DNA of 64,000 nucleotides from Branchiostoma floridae (GCF_000003815.2 NC_049991.1:19279760-19343759), one strand, 5' to 3'. Counted from the first letter of the stretch, positions 9,602 through 21,070 are shown. Notes: a model not told the origin generated them from the sequence alone. Program-made: numbers and translations.

Positions 9602-10039
9602 TGCTGTGCCTAAAAGGGCCTTCAAACTGAAACCGAATCAACAGGAAGCAATGAGAACCAGACGGAACGAACAATTTGCAAAATTCGCGCCACATTCGGG
9701 TACAAATTCCAAATGGACCTAATACCCCTTCACACACAAAAATTCATGGGCATACGTAGTGCATTCCTGTATATTCCTGAATATTCGTAGCACATTCTTC
9801 AAATTCACACTGCATTTGTGCCTATTCTTACAGACGGTCGGTTTATCATCGAATGAGATCAGAATGTTTCGAATAATGTTGAAATGCCGTAGAATGCGGT
9901 CAAACTGCAGTTAGAATACACTTTGAATGCCGTTTGATATTTCTCCACTTCAAATTCACCTCGAAAGTTGTGAACATGACCAAAACATTCGGGACGACCA
10001 TAAGAACATGCACAAATAACTGGAATGATGTGGGAAAGG

Positions 10040-10340
10040 CACTTTACACGACTTTCCTCACTTTACTCAAGTGAAAAATGAGTCGTCCCTCGGATAGGAC
10101 GTTAAATGGAGGTCCCGTGTATGGGGAGAGCCATACCCCATGCACGTTAAAGAACCCCCACACGTGCGATGGTGCGGTGTGCGTTGGTGCAAATCCTTCT
10201 GTCGGGAGTTGGTGATTCACTTCAAATCACCCGGATGGAGGCCTGGCGAACCTCTGTCTCGTATCAGCCACATGGTGAATTACATCATTCACCCGGACGG
10301 GAGACCTGGCGCATCCCCGTCTTGTAATTAGCCTACGAAA
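10040..10340 (+). repeat. SINE body without tRNA head
   Basis: Carries the block AGGCACTTTACACGACTTTC ... GATAGGACGTTAAATGGAGG ... GGTGCGGTGTG shared with the tRNA-headed SINEs at 45980 and 58313. The 5' part is lost. Confidence 0.7.
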
Positions 10341-10465
10341 GGGTATGTCACCCCGTCGTGTGTAGACATGTGCGAACATGTTTACATTTGATCACGTCGA
10401 CCGATGATGATGATGATGATGATGTGAGAATTTCTAAAATGCAATTCAAATACCCGGGAATTGTT

Positions 10466-10652
10466 GCTGTAAATGTATTTAAGTTCGCGGGGATTTAATT
10501 TCGCGGTAGCGGGAAAAAGGACTTTTTGCGGTGGATTTAAGTTCGCGATAACACCATAAACTGCAATCTAATATCATAATTGAAAAATGTTCGTGGTCAC
10601 CGCGAAAACCGCGAACATTAATCCACCGCGAACATTTCTGCATTTACAGTAT
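10466..10652. mobile_element. CCGCGAA-rich palindromic MITE, copy 3
   Basis: GCTGTAAATG to CATTTACAGT with the CGCGG/CCGCG word series; GCGGGAAAAA at 10509-10518. Confidence 0.8.
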
Positions 10653-10654
10653 TT

Positions 10655-10775
10655 CAAAGTGCAATATTTACATAATATTGAAATTTGAATCCACCGTCCG
10701 TCGATTTGATATCCCTGAATACCTTGTTGTCTTATACAACGGATATAGGTTACCCCCGTGGATAAAGCCAGCGTT
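10655..10775. mobile_element. Fragment of TTCACCTTTATCC/GGATAAAG-type MITE
   Basis: Shares CACCGTCCGTCGATTTGATAT and AACGGATATAGGTTACC with 41248-41437 and 55400-55615. Confidence 0.6.
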
Positions 10776-10779
10776 ATAT

Positions 10780-11730
10780 ACTTGCTTTACTGTTTATTTA
10801 TTTCGTTGATCTTTTTACCTTTTTCTTTCTGTTTTATTCTTTTAATTCTTCTAGAAGCTGTGACTGATAGAAACAATAGAAATGAAACTGAACCTTTTAG
10901 ATAGAATGTAAAAAGAAATTCATGTACAATAATAGTCTGACCTTCAGGACAATTCGCAAGGTCATGCAGAACCGTTGACGCCATGTTACCTTATCGAATG
11001 CACGTGCCGAAGAGATGTGGTTCCTTTCATGTTACGTCTCATCTTTTTTCTTGTAATTAGTAAGATAATTGTTAAATCGTCTTCAGCCTCAACCGACCTT
11101 CTCAACGACTTCCAGGAAGTGGTTGACGTCATGTCGCCTTATTAGGAAGTGCACATGGCTTTGAGCTTGTCATTTGCTCCGGCCTGTCATTCTGTGGACA
11201 TTAATGGCTTGAAATTGCTGACGCAGGAATTATAGGTTTTAGATGAGAAGATTTTATTGGTTTGATCACCACCAATGCTGGAGTAATTTATAGGTAGAAA
11301 ACTGGTACCATCATGTCCCATTTTCGTTATACAAGATATAAGGTCACCCTAACTTTCTTCAGGGTGTCATAGGACTCGTTTTGTTTTGTGAAGAAAATCA
11401 AGAAAAAGAAATGAAAACAGACTAATGAACATTTCATACATGCCATCCAATAAAAATGTATTCAGTTGTTGTTGTATTTTTGCAAATATTGTTCAAAGCA
11501 CGAGAATAAAAACATTTCATATATTGTTCCATCTGTTTGTTTGTTAGTTTGTTTCTTTGTTCAATTTTTGCCATCTCTTTATTTTCAAGCATATATCAAG
11601 ACTCATGCTTTCCAGCCATTGTAATGCTCTATAGAGTGTCATCCATGAAGTTGCGTTTTTCTTGCTTTATGTTAGCATAAAGATTTATGTACTCTATCTT
11701 AAAATATCAAAAGTATACGTAGTGGCAGGC
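10780..11730. other. Unassigned AT-rich interval
   Basis: No gene or repeat family recognised. AATAAA-containing stretches at 11448-11510 could be retroposon tails. Confidence 0.35.
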
Positions 11731-11734
11731 CTTA

Positions 11735-12000
11735 GCATGTTCGGGCATGACACACCCGCTATACACGAGTCAGGGGCGGGAGGAACTCCTTACATCCTTG
11801 GTTGGAAATCCTCCTAGAAGATGGATACTCCAAATAACAAAGCTGCATCTGCTGGGGCCGTCTTAGATGTGGTAGTTCCTGCACCTGTGGGACGTCCATC
11901 ACCTTAAAAAGTCATTGCCTTAAAAATTCATGTGCAGGTCAGGCAAACAGGTCGCCGAATCCACGGGCAAATGAGTGTTTGCCTACTTATCAGTCGAGAA
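11735..12000 (+). repeat. SINE second-module fragment
   Basis: Colinear with 14165-14460: CGCTATACACGAGTCAGGGG, AACAAAGCTGCATCTGCTGG, then GGCAAACAGGTCGCCGAA. Confidence 0.65.
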
Positions 12001-12009
12001 ATATACAGA

Positions 12010-13195
12010 ATGGGCCCCTTTTGTGATCTTTGATGGCTTAGAGTGCCAGTGAAAGCGCATCATTTTTGGCCTTGGAGCTCTTACAACAAACAAAACGTTA
12101 TTGCTTCCGTTCTGTAATTCACCGATCGAAGGTGTCCCAACATGACTCTCAAATACACGCTGTCCTTGATTCTCCGCAAGAGTACGACGGTCACTTACCG
12201 TGATCGTCTGTTGTCTATATTTACCAGGCTATCCTACACGTGTTTGTCAGTCCTGTGGTGCGGCTGACATGAGCAATTAGCTTGAGTGCGGCACCGCCGT
12301 GTGTTACATGCATCTTACTGACGTATCTTTACAATACAAAGATAGCTTGTATCCTTAACTCACCTCCAATGTCAAAGGAACGATTTTACAAAACAAGTTG
12401 TTCGGATTTATCTGAGAAAAACACAGTTTACCAAAAGACGTAGTTTCTAATTCACCTAAACACTGAAGCGAAAAACTTCCCAATAAAACTATTTTCAAAA
12501 GCAAGTCGCTTGAGTTCTCAAAAACACGCCACAGGGTATGGCATGTGTCTTCTTTCTGCATTTAACAATAAACATGAATGCAACTTTTATGTTGTAAAGT
12601 GATCTTAAGTTAATTACTTGAGAAGTTGTGTCCTTCATTGACCTCCGAAACGGACGATTTTACAAAACAAGTTATCCTGCATTCACTTTCAAAGAGAAAG
12701 ATAAAAAAGGTTTCCATGTTACGTCGATGAAGATTAGACACCCAGTTAATAAGATACGCCAAGAAGCAGTTACTCAAGCAACTAGATATGATTTTCGACA
12801 CTTTTCTGTAGTCTGTAGAGGATGTCATCCATAAAAGTTACTTGCTATATATATGACCTTAGAAAAAGAAAGCTGTCCTCTGTCAGCACCTCTGGGAGCG
12901 GATCGGCGGTTCGATTAACCTCCCGTCTGAAGCACGGAGAGTGCCTCAGGATCGCTTCCTGTGCGGCCTGGCCTTTCCTCACACTGCCGCCATTCTATCA
13001 AAAGTGCCACAAATTAGAGACTAACGTGCAGCTCTTGACGTCTAGATCGAAGTCTAGATCGCCTCTGGTCCTGCGGCGTCTCTTTGTGTGTGTACAACAA
13101 GGTTCGTCGGTGGTTGCATTTTTTTTTTGCACATGGAATTTTAAACCTTTGGGGTCGAACAAGGACAGTGCTCAGTCGTGAGACCTTTTAACTGG
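12010..13195. other. Unassigned interval with a short direct repeat and a MITE fragment
   Basis: CGATTTTACAAAACAAGTT recurs at about 12382 and 12655 in direct orientation. 12722-12800 carries a diverged GATTAGACACCCAGTTAATA/ACTCAAGCAACT fragment of the family at 15170. No gene supported. Confidence 0.4.
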
Positions 13196-13202
13196 CCTGT
13201 TA

Positions 13203-13488
13203 TACAGTATAGAAGCCAGGTAATTGCACAGCGGATAACTGCACTCTTCTGTAAATTGCGGTCCAGCTGGATAGTTTTGCCGGATCCGGATTATTGAATG
13301 AATGAATGAATGAATGAATGAATGAATGAATGAATGAATGAATGAATGAATGAATGAATGAATGAATGAATGAATGAATGAATGAATGAAAGAAAGAATG
13401 AATGAATGAATGAAGACCTTAATTGTACAGTTTGCCCAACTGAAATACGCTGGCAAATGGGGTGTGCAATTAAACGGCTTCTACTGTA
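13203..13488. mobile_element. AATTGCACA-type MITE interrupted by a microsatellite expansion
   Basis: Ends TACAGTATAGAAGCCAGG and AACGGCTTCTACTGTA match the intact copies at 32166-32358 and 37474-37653. The interior at 13293-13415 is replaced by GAAT repeats. Confidence 0.8.
13293..13415. repeat. (GAAT)n tetranucleotide microsatellite
   Basis: About 30 units with two AAGA variants; opens a false Phe-Ile-His-Ser ORF on the minus strand. Confidence 0.98.
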
Positions 13489-13499
13489 TCAGGAGAAGG

Positions 13500-13990
13500 T
13501 CGCTATCCAGAACAAGCATTAGAAAAGTTTCAACAACTGTTCTAAGCGTTGGAAGTCTGGAAGTTGGCAGTTAAAAGTCTATTCAGTCGAAAATTTGATT
13601 CAATTGTCTTTTGGAAATTGCAGTTTAACTTTACCCCAGAATATCTTCTACCAACACAGATTGCCTTTTAAGTTCAGATGCATCGTTGTCATTACCATCC
13701 GCTGACTACCTGTCAGGGTTGAAAGCAAACCATGCACGTCATCGTCATCATTTCCTGAAAGAACTTCCTCATCAAGTCGCCGACATAGGTCGGCGCTAAT
13801 GATGACATCGTTTGCTGCTTCCTTTTCAAACATAACGGCTGAGCGTGAAGAGGCGGATGAAGCAACGAGACCTGCCAATTATACGGACAGATAAATGTTA
13901 GACTGTCACCGAAAGCGCTCTTAGCTAACCGGCAGAAGGTCCCTACCGTGTAGCCTAATTGGCCTCTTGTGAGTAAACTCTGATCTATGG
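13500..13990. other. Unassigned interval
   Basis: Short ORFs only; no domain or repeat recognised. Confidence 0.35.
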
Positions 13991-13999
13991 CAAAGTATA

Positions 14000-14465
14000 G
14001 ATCGCGTGGCGTAATCGGCAGCGCGTTGGGATCAGACCCAAGAGTTACCGAGTTCGAATCCTGCCATTTCACTGATCTTGTGGCCTTGGGAAACCCACTT
14101 TACACGACTCTCCTCACTTGAATCATCACGTGAAAATGTGTACCTAGCTTCGGCTAGTGTCAGTGACAGGCATTTGGGGCATGTACTGGCATGACGCACC
14201 CGCTATACACTAGTCAGGGGTAGGAGGAACCCCTTACATCCTTGGTCGGAAGTCCTCCTTGGCTAGGAGACGTATACTCCAGATAACAAAGCTGTATCTG
14301 CTGGGGCCGTCATACATGTGGCAGTTCCTTCAGCTGTGGGACTATGAGCGTCAGTAGACGAGTAAGTGGAGGATTTGCAAACCCCTACCTCACCTTAAAA
14401 AGGTCAGGCAAACAGGTCGCCGAACCCACTGTGGCAAGTGACTGTTTGCCTGCTCATTTGTCGAA
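14000..14465 (+). mobile_element. tRNA-headed SINE with second tail module
   Basis: The head has box A TGGCGTAATCGGCAGCGCG and box B GAGTTCGAATCC, followed by the ACTTTACACGACTCTCCTC body. A second module runs from CGCTATACACTAGTCAGGGG to TCAGGCAAACAGGTCGCCG. Head-only and tail-only copies elsewhere suggest modular amplification. Confidence 0.8.
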
Positions 14466-15169
14466 AACGACAGGAGGAAAATCCGAAAATGCCTAAATGG
14501 CAAAGTAAGTATAAAACTGTGCGTTCGTGGAGAGGGTGTGGAGTACAGGGAGCAGGTCTTGGATCCTCGAAGACAAGAAACGCGAAAGTTTTACCTTAAA
14601 AAAGGCATGCACAAGTTGTTGAGTAACAAAGTTAACCATTACGTAATCACCTGCCTACGTTTCTGTAGCCGTCTGTGTAAACTAACTTAAAATTGTCAAC
14701 CTACAAATTGCAACATCAACTCATCATTTCACCGGCCGGGTGCCATAATACTGCCACATCAACTCGAAAAACATTATTTTACGGGACTTCGCAAGATTGT
14801 CCTTAATAGGTGTCAGGTCAATTCCCCGTCATTCACTTTCCCGCTACAAGCTGTCTAAAAATGCTTTCCAAGTAATGAAATATAAACCCAAGTAGTCCCT
14901 TAGGGTTCAGAACGAGAAATATGTAATGTTTCTTCAAAATTTGTGCAAGGAGCATGAAGGAAAAGTGGATAACGGGGAAATGTCCAGAAAACTCCTTAAT
15001 ATACCTCTGGGTTACTGATGCCGCATTGGTACATCTCTTTAGATCAGGAATTTTCCATCACTTTCCTTCAAGCAGTGGGCCTAATTGTTACCCTACAAGT
15101 AGTAACATCAACCCTCATAATTCCTCCGGGTGGCACATCAGAAAACTACAGACATTTAAAGTGGTCTAA

Positions 15170-15365
15170 AGACCATCGTAAGAGATACGCCAAAAATAGT
15201 TACTCAAGCAACTGGATATGGTTTTGAAACGGTCAGACGTTTCGGATAGAATCCACTATCCTTCGTCAGTGACACTGAAGTGATCTGGAAGAAACAGGTC
15301 TTTTATACTCTAACTTTGAATGAAGACAATTTCAGATGTCCAATAGGAAAGGTTGTAAGACAACT
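15170..15365 (+). mobile_element. Half copy of CTTTCGTCAGTGACACT-type MITE
   Basis: AGATACGCCAAAAATAGTTA, CTCAAGCAACTGGATATG and CCTTCGTCAGTGACACTGAA match 63667-63937 and 6555-6715. Confidence 0.65.
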
Positions 15366-15930
15366 CAGACTGAAGACAACTTGGATTCCAAAGAAAACAA
15401 AGCTAAGCCAAAGTCAAGAGATGTACCAATGCAGTACAGTAATCCTGAGATATACTTTAGATATTCAGGTGTTCAGTACAATCTTGTGAAGCTCCCTGTA
15501 ATAATATTTCCGTGTTGATGTGGCGGTATTATGGCACCCGGTGGAATGGGGGTTAGTGAGAGTTAGTGTTACATGTACAGCAATATGATCAACATAATAA
15601 GAAGGAGGTTCTAAGTGGTAAACGTCAATAATTTCCGCATACAGCTTGCTGTCACAAAGAACTGATCAACTTTCTTCTAATGCGTGTAGTGAATGGCGTT
15701 GGATTCCTACTAGAAAATGCTGATATCGGAAGGTTCCACCAGGCATGCCGTAGCAAGAGAAGCAAGCACCTGACCTTGGTACTAAAGCAACAGGCGTTAT
15801 GGAGTTCAAGGGCACATGAACTTGGAATTGGGCTTCGCTTGAGAAAGCCATTCACCTTCAAGGAGATCAAAGGAAGTACATTTTCCTTTCAAGCAGGCGG
15901 CCTAATTGTTACCCTACAAGTAGTAACATC

Positions 15931-16130
15931 CTAGGGAGGCGGACAGGGATTAGCGCCCCTGCCCTTGAGGAGCTAGGCTACTGGTCTCATACCACTCATA
16001 CTACACCCATACACCCGCACAAACACAAAGTAAATTAGTAAAAAAACGACCACCCAAAGCCAAACGATCCTCTACCACGTCCAGAGCCTTCAACCACTTT
16101 GAAGTTGGACGTTACATGAAGAAGAAGAAG
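15931..16130 (+). mobile_element. Retroposon with (GAA)n tail nested in a transposon copy
   Basis: A 200-bp insertion starting CTAGGGAGGCGGACAGG and ending GAAGAAGAAGAAG. AACATC is duplicated at 15925-15930 and 16131-16136. The uninterrupted target sequence exists at 15080-15125 (GTAGTAACATCAACCCTC), which fixes the borders. Confidence 0.8.
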
Positions 16131-16892
16131 AACATCAACTCTCATAGTTCCTCCGAGTGCCATAATACCGCCACATGAGAAAACTACAGAAATTTAAAGT
16201 GATTTAAAGAGATGTACCAATGCAACATCAGTAATCCTGAGATACTTAAGTTGTTCAGGACAATCTTCAGAAGCCCCCTGTAATAATGTTTTCCGTGTTG
16301 ATGTGGCGGTATTATGGCACCCGGTAGAATTATGAGAGTTAGTGTTACATGTACAGAACAAGTAACCAACATGAAAACAAGGAGGTTCTAAGTGGTAAAC
16401 ATCATAGATCTTGCTGTCACATTGAGCAAACAATCTTTCCTCCAATGCGTGCATTAAATGGCAAAGTATTCGTTTTTTTGCAACTTATGATCCACTGCTC
16501 ACGTTAGTCACGTGTATTACCTACATATAATGCGAATGGACAATCAAACAGAAGCAGCGAATTTTTCATTTCTTGCCAAAGACCTGAGTCGCTCAGTCAA
16601 ATATTGGGGTGAGTCCAAATTTTGGTCTTGGAAATTACAGCTAGATCCAGATAACGCCGTAACAAGAGGAGCAAGCACATAACCTTGGTACTAAAGTAAT
16701 AGGAATGATACGTCCGCGCGAACTTGACATTGGACTTCTTTTGTGAAAGCCCTTCACCTTCACGAAGATCAGAGGTCTCACATCTTCCTTTCAAGCAGCA
16801 CTTCTATCTGGATGTAGCGTTCAATGCTCCTTTAATCGGATACGCTAAAGTCGATACGATCCAAAAGCTCAAGCGGTGCCTTCCGTAGATGT

Positions 16893-17239
16893 TTAAAGCC
16901 CTGGTCACAAGAATCATACGACGTCCTTGCGATGGCATATTCCGCATATCGCACGATGATCGCAATGAATCGCAGCTAAATCGTAATCAAAATCAGCCAT
17001 CGCAGAGCATCGGATGATGTTCAAAATTTTTCCAGCGTCGTACGATTTTCACTCGTGTCTCTTCTGAATAGCCGCCTGGCCGCTTTTGTGTTTCTTTCAC
17101 CAACCAAATGTGGACCTAGCTGTTGAATACCTTCATATAATGCTTCCGATTCTTCCCCGACTTACGACGCACTGCGCTTATACCGCGAATTAATCCTCCA
17201 TCGCAGTCAATCGTACGATTCTTGTGACCGGGGCTTAAC
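16893..17239. mobile_element. Non-autonomous element with CTGGTCACAAGAATC inverted ends
   Basis: AAGCCCTGGTCACAAGAATC at the left is mirrored by GATTCTTGTGACCGGGGCTT at the right. The interior repeats ATCGCA/TGCGAT words and has no ORF of note. Confidence 0.65.
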
Positions 17240-17259
17240 CTAGAGGAAGACTCTTTCCC

Positions 17260-17685
17260 GATCGGTATCGGCGATTCAAACTTACGCCGGTGAAGATTCG
17301 AAATCCGGCCAGAACATTAACGTGATACAAAATCTGTCAGGGAACTGGCGTCGGGCGTTTCAGATAGCGTCCGCTATCTTTCATCAGTGACAGGGAATGA
17401 GCCCGAAGACAGGTGCTTGTATCTGGACGGCTAAAGGCGGTACGAGAATACTCATCTCTGATACTGGCAAGAGCAATAGCCACATTACGTTACGCTAGGC
17501 TGTTCGTGGAAACGAGAAATGAAAATATGTGGTATTACGTAAAACTAAAACAAAAATAGTGCCGACGACTATTCTCTTTACGTCTTGTGTAGCTTGGTGT
17601 CTTTTATATCGTCCTTTTCGTTCTCAAAAGTTGTACTCTATGTGTATACATGATTTGAAATACAATAAAACACAGGAAAAGGTGA
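17260..17685. other. Unassigned interval
   Basis: No gene seen; CAGATAGCGTCCGCTATCTTT near 17358 includes a short TATCTTTCATCAGTGACA fragment of the 63667 MITE family. Confidence 0.35.
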
Positions 17686-17692
17686 AAAATAG

Positions 17693-18092
17693 TCACGACC
17701 TAGACCTTTCTCTCCAGTTCTTACAAGTAGCTCGTCGGGGTCCCGGTCTAGAATTCTGAAAATGTCAACAACGGAAACTGTGTTACCTCTGATCTTCTTG
17801 AAGGTGAAGGGCTTTCTCTACAGAATCCCAATGTCAAATTCGCGTGGACGTATCTTTATTACCAAGGTCTTCCTCCTCTTGCTAGGCCTACGTCATATTT
17901 CCAAACATCATTCCGGCTGGACAGCTATCGGAAACGAAAAGTATGATATAAAAGACATCAAACTACACAAGAGGGGTCCACGGTGCTAGAAGTGCCCTGT
18001 TAACATTTTCATATATATATATATAATTCTAGACTGGGACCCCGATGAGCTGCTTGTAGGAATTGAAGAGAAAGATCTTGGTCGTAACTAGT
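17693..18092. mobile_element. Foldback element with ~65-bp arms
   Basis: The arm at 17693-17757 (CTTACAAGTAGCTCGTCGGG, GGTCTAGAATTC) is mirrored at 18024-18092. The interior includes an inverted copy (17800-17886) of the block at 16660-16770. Confidence 0.65.
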
Positions 18093-18177
18093 TTGCAGTG
18101 TTTTCTTGTCTTTCGAATCGTATATGAATATTTTCCACAACTGGAAAAGATACGGAGATTACTTTTGGACGTTTAGA

Positions 18178-18390
18178 ATGGAACGAAGGGAGGGAGGAAG
18201 GAACAGGGAAGAGAGGAAAGGATGAGAGAAAAGAGGAAGAAGAGAATGAAAGGAAAGAATGTATGGGGAAAGGAAAGAAGAATGGAGGGGAGAAAGAAAT
18301 GAAGGAAGGAACAAAGGTAGGAACGAAGGAAAAAACAAAAGAAAGGAGGGCAAGAAAGGAAAGAAGTTATAAGGAAGGAAGGAAGGAAGC
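18178..18390. repeat. GGAA-rich purine tract
   Basis: Imperfect GGAA/GAAAG array, plus strand purine-rich; false Ser/Phe/Leu ORFs arise on the minus strand. Confidence 0.9.
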
Positions 18391-18649
18391 TTTCTTGCCT
18401 GACAGCCGTCCATGGTACAATATATGGCAACAGTAGCGAAGCTATGAACACAATGATGGTGCTCATCTAATTAAAAAAGAAACCATGACCAGGAAATGTA
18501 TCCCAGGCCTATGCATGGCACAGGGGACAGTTACGGAGCTAAGATTACAAATCAGCGGGTAGGCCCCGCATCTATCACACAGGACAGGGGCACGGAGCGG
18601 AATCAGCAACGTCTGGAGGTGTCGTCAGGAGTCTCGCACTTCAGGCGCG

Positions 18650-19012
18650 GCGACGGGCAGGCTTTCCATAGTAACGTCTGGAGGACAGGCAGGGTTTCCA
18701 TAGTAACGTCTGGAGAACGGGCAGGGTTTCCATAGTAACGTCTGGAGGACGGGCAGGGTTTCCATAGTAACGTCTGGAGGACGGGCAGGGTTTCCATAGT
18801 AACGTCTGGAGGACGGGCAGGGTTTCCATAGTAACGTCTGGAGGACGGGCAGGCTTTCCATAGTAACGTCTGGTGGACGGGCAGGGTTTCCATAGTAACG
18901 TCTGGAGGACGGGCAGGGTTTCCATAGTAACGTCTGGAGGACGGGCAGGGTTTCCATAGTAACGTCTGGAGGACGGGCAGGGTTTCCATAGTAACGTCTG
19001 GAGGACCGGCAT
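18650..19012. repeat. 32-bp minisatellite, 11 units, one RFX X-box per unit
   Basis: The motif starts recur at 18662, 18694, 18726 and so on to 18982 without a single slip. Nine units carry GTTTCCATAGTAAC, which fits the RFX X-box consensus GTHNYYATRRNAAC; units at 18662 and 18854 have C for the first G. All three minus frames are open because the unit has no stop, so the ORFs there are not evidence of a gene. Related sequence (CTGGAGGTGTCGTCA ... CGCGACGGGCA) flanks the array on both sides. Confidence 0.95.
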
Positions 19013-19519
19013 AGTAATGACTGGAGGTGTCGTCACAAGCCTCGCACCATCAGACACCGCGACGGGCACGGTTTTGAAAGTACACCTTAACGAAAAAGAC
19101 TTTTTTCAATTGATCTACCAACCTGATGAAATTGTTTAAGGAGACGGCCGTCCTGGAGGCTGGTGTTGAGGCTATAACACTGCCGCTCATCATTCTCTGT
19201 AAATTTGGTGGTCATATATAAAGTCGTTTAGGAGTTACCGGAGTTTTAAATGCGTGCCTCAAACAACCACTCAGACAAAACCCTCCCCACCCCCACCCTC
19301 TTCCTAGATTGAACAAAAATGCCCCATCGGAATAAGGTTAAAGACAGACCAATCAAAAACGATACTTCGGAAGACGGAATAAGCAACAAACTAGCGTCCT
19401 GGGGCCTGGTGTTGAGACTATGACACCGCCGCTCAGAGAAGAATCCGTTACTTTGAATCATCAGATAACGTCCGCGCATAATCGGTCTCTGCCAGACCGG
19501 AATGAATTAATTAGAAGAG

Positions 19520-20620
19520 AAGCCAGTCTCCTGCGGGTCTTGCCGAGTAATCAAACTAGACGTCCCAAAGAACATTTTCTATTAATCATGTGAGAATGTC
19601 AACACTCATACTTAGTTATAAGTTGCTTCCAAGGTTACTAAAATGATATTACTTGTGCAAAAATGGTTATGTTTTAAAACTCCATGGCGACTGGAAAAAA
19701 GAAGATAATTCTGCATACGCCAGGCTATTTGTACGTTGCAATTTATCTTAAGACAGACTTAAATGATTTGTGATGAATCTTCACCAAACGCGTCATTCAA
19801 AATTTAGAAAAAAGCGAAGCCAGTCTCCTGCGGGTCTTGCCGAGTAATCAAATAAGACGTCCCAAAGAACATTTTCTATCAATCATGTGAGAATGTCAAC
19901 ACTCATACTTAGTTCGTATAAGGATATATGTTGTTCGTATAAGGATATAAGTTCGTAAATGGATGTAAGTTGTTTTGCTTTTGTTGTATTATGTAAATAT
20001 TGTATTGTATGTATGTATTATTTGTATATGTACCCAGGGCCTCCATGAAAAGCAGTGCCGGTCACTGATGGAGCTAACCCTGGTTAAAGAAGACAGAAAT
20101 AAATATCAGTTATAAGTTGCTTTCAAGGTTACTGAAATGATATTACTTGTGTGAAAATGGTTATGTTTTAAAACTCAATGAGCGACGGAAAGAAGAAGAT
20201 AATTCTGCATACGCCAGGCTATTTGTACGTGCAATTTTATCTGAAGACAGACTTAAATGACTGATGATTGTGATGATTTTCCAAGTGTCTTCAAATTTAG
20301 AAATAAGCGAAGCCAGTCTCCTTCGGGTTTTGCCAAGTAATCAAACTAGACGTCCCAAAGAACATTATCCATCAATCATTTGAGAATGTCAACACTCATA
20401 TTTATCATACATCATAGGTTGTTTTCAATTTGAACGCTACCGAAGTGAGACTACTTGTGCTGGAATTTATGGTTATGTTTTAAAACTCCAGGGCGGCTGA
20501 AAAGTAGTACAGACGTCTGTATGCGCCAGTTTATCTGTACGTTGCAATATGTGTTAAGACAGATCTAATTAATGTGTGATGAAACATCTACTTATCTTAC
20601 AACGCGTCATTCAAAATTTA
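19520..20620. repeat. Tandem triplication of a ~300-bp block
   Basis: Copies begin AGCCAGTCTCCTGCGGG at 19520 and 19818 and in diverged form at 20310. The copies share GACGTCCCAAAGAACATT, AATGTCAACACTCATA and TGGTTATGTTTTAAAACTC. Copy 2 is lengthened by the insertion at 19915-20107. Confidence 0.9.
19915..20107 (+). mobile_element. LINE 3'-end insertion inside copy 2 of the triplication
   Basis: 193 bases absent from copies 1 and 3, flanked by AGTT at 19911-19914 and 20108-20111. The end reads TGATGGAGCTAACCCTGG, then AGAAATAAATATC, in the style of CR1/L2-type LINE 3' ends with a small stem-loop (CAGGGCCTCCAT / ATGGAGCTAACCCTG). Confidence 0.65.
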
Positions 20621-20835
20621 AAAAAAACATTGTAAAAATGCGTCACAGTAAAACAACCTTGCAGACGCATTTTCGAGCAATAACAAGTTATTTCCAACTT
20701 AGGATGCGCCTATGATGAGCATTCAAAATTCAACAAAAGCTTGTAAAAATACGTCATTATATAGTAGAACATCCTTACACACGTATTTGCGTCCAATAAC
20801 AAATTATTTCCGACTTAAGATACGCCTGTAACGCC
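20620..20835. repeat. Diverged tandem pair of ~115 bp
   Basis: ATTCAAAATT, then TTGTAAAAATGCGTCA and GCAATAACAAGTTATTTCC, recur with substitutions at about 20720-20835. Confidence 0.7.
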
Positions 20836-21070
20836 GCCCTTTTAACCCCCGTGAAATTGGCCGGACATTTATCTTTATTTCCGACTCCTCTGGCACAGCA
20901 AGATAAGCCCCGGACGAAATGGAACATACTTGACTATTGCCGGACGATTTTCTTAGGATCACCCTGTATCAATGTGTTGTGAGGGTCAATCACCGAGTGC
21001 TTAAAAGATGGGAGATACGAAGGAACAGAACTGGTAGTGGGGGCTCTGGGGAAGGCGACTTGGAAGCAAA

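Larger units (their letters stand above)
14690..16380. mobile_element. Cluster of AACATCAACTCTCATAA-type transposon ends and fragments
   Basis: Motifs AACATCAACTC, CCGGGTGCCATAATAC, CCGCCACATCA, and AGAGATGTACCAATGC with its inverse GCATTGGTACATCTCT recur in both orientations near 14705, 15020, 15080, 15415-15575, 15900, 16140 and 16206-16360. Further ends lie at 28915-29060 and 29280-29335. This is a family of DNA-transposon-like repeats, several nested. No transposase is visible. Confidence 0.55.

Noticed and set aside
18650-19012. Possible CRISPR array (regular 32-bp repeat)
   Set aside because: No unique spacers; repeats are head-to-tail, and the genome is clearly eukaryotic.
18603-19069. 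Three overlapping minus-strand ORFs (110-142 codons) with METLPVLQ-type repeats
   Set aside because: They are readings of the 32-bp minisatellite in three frames; the unit has no stop, so open frames are automatic.
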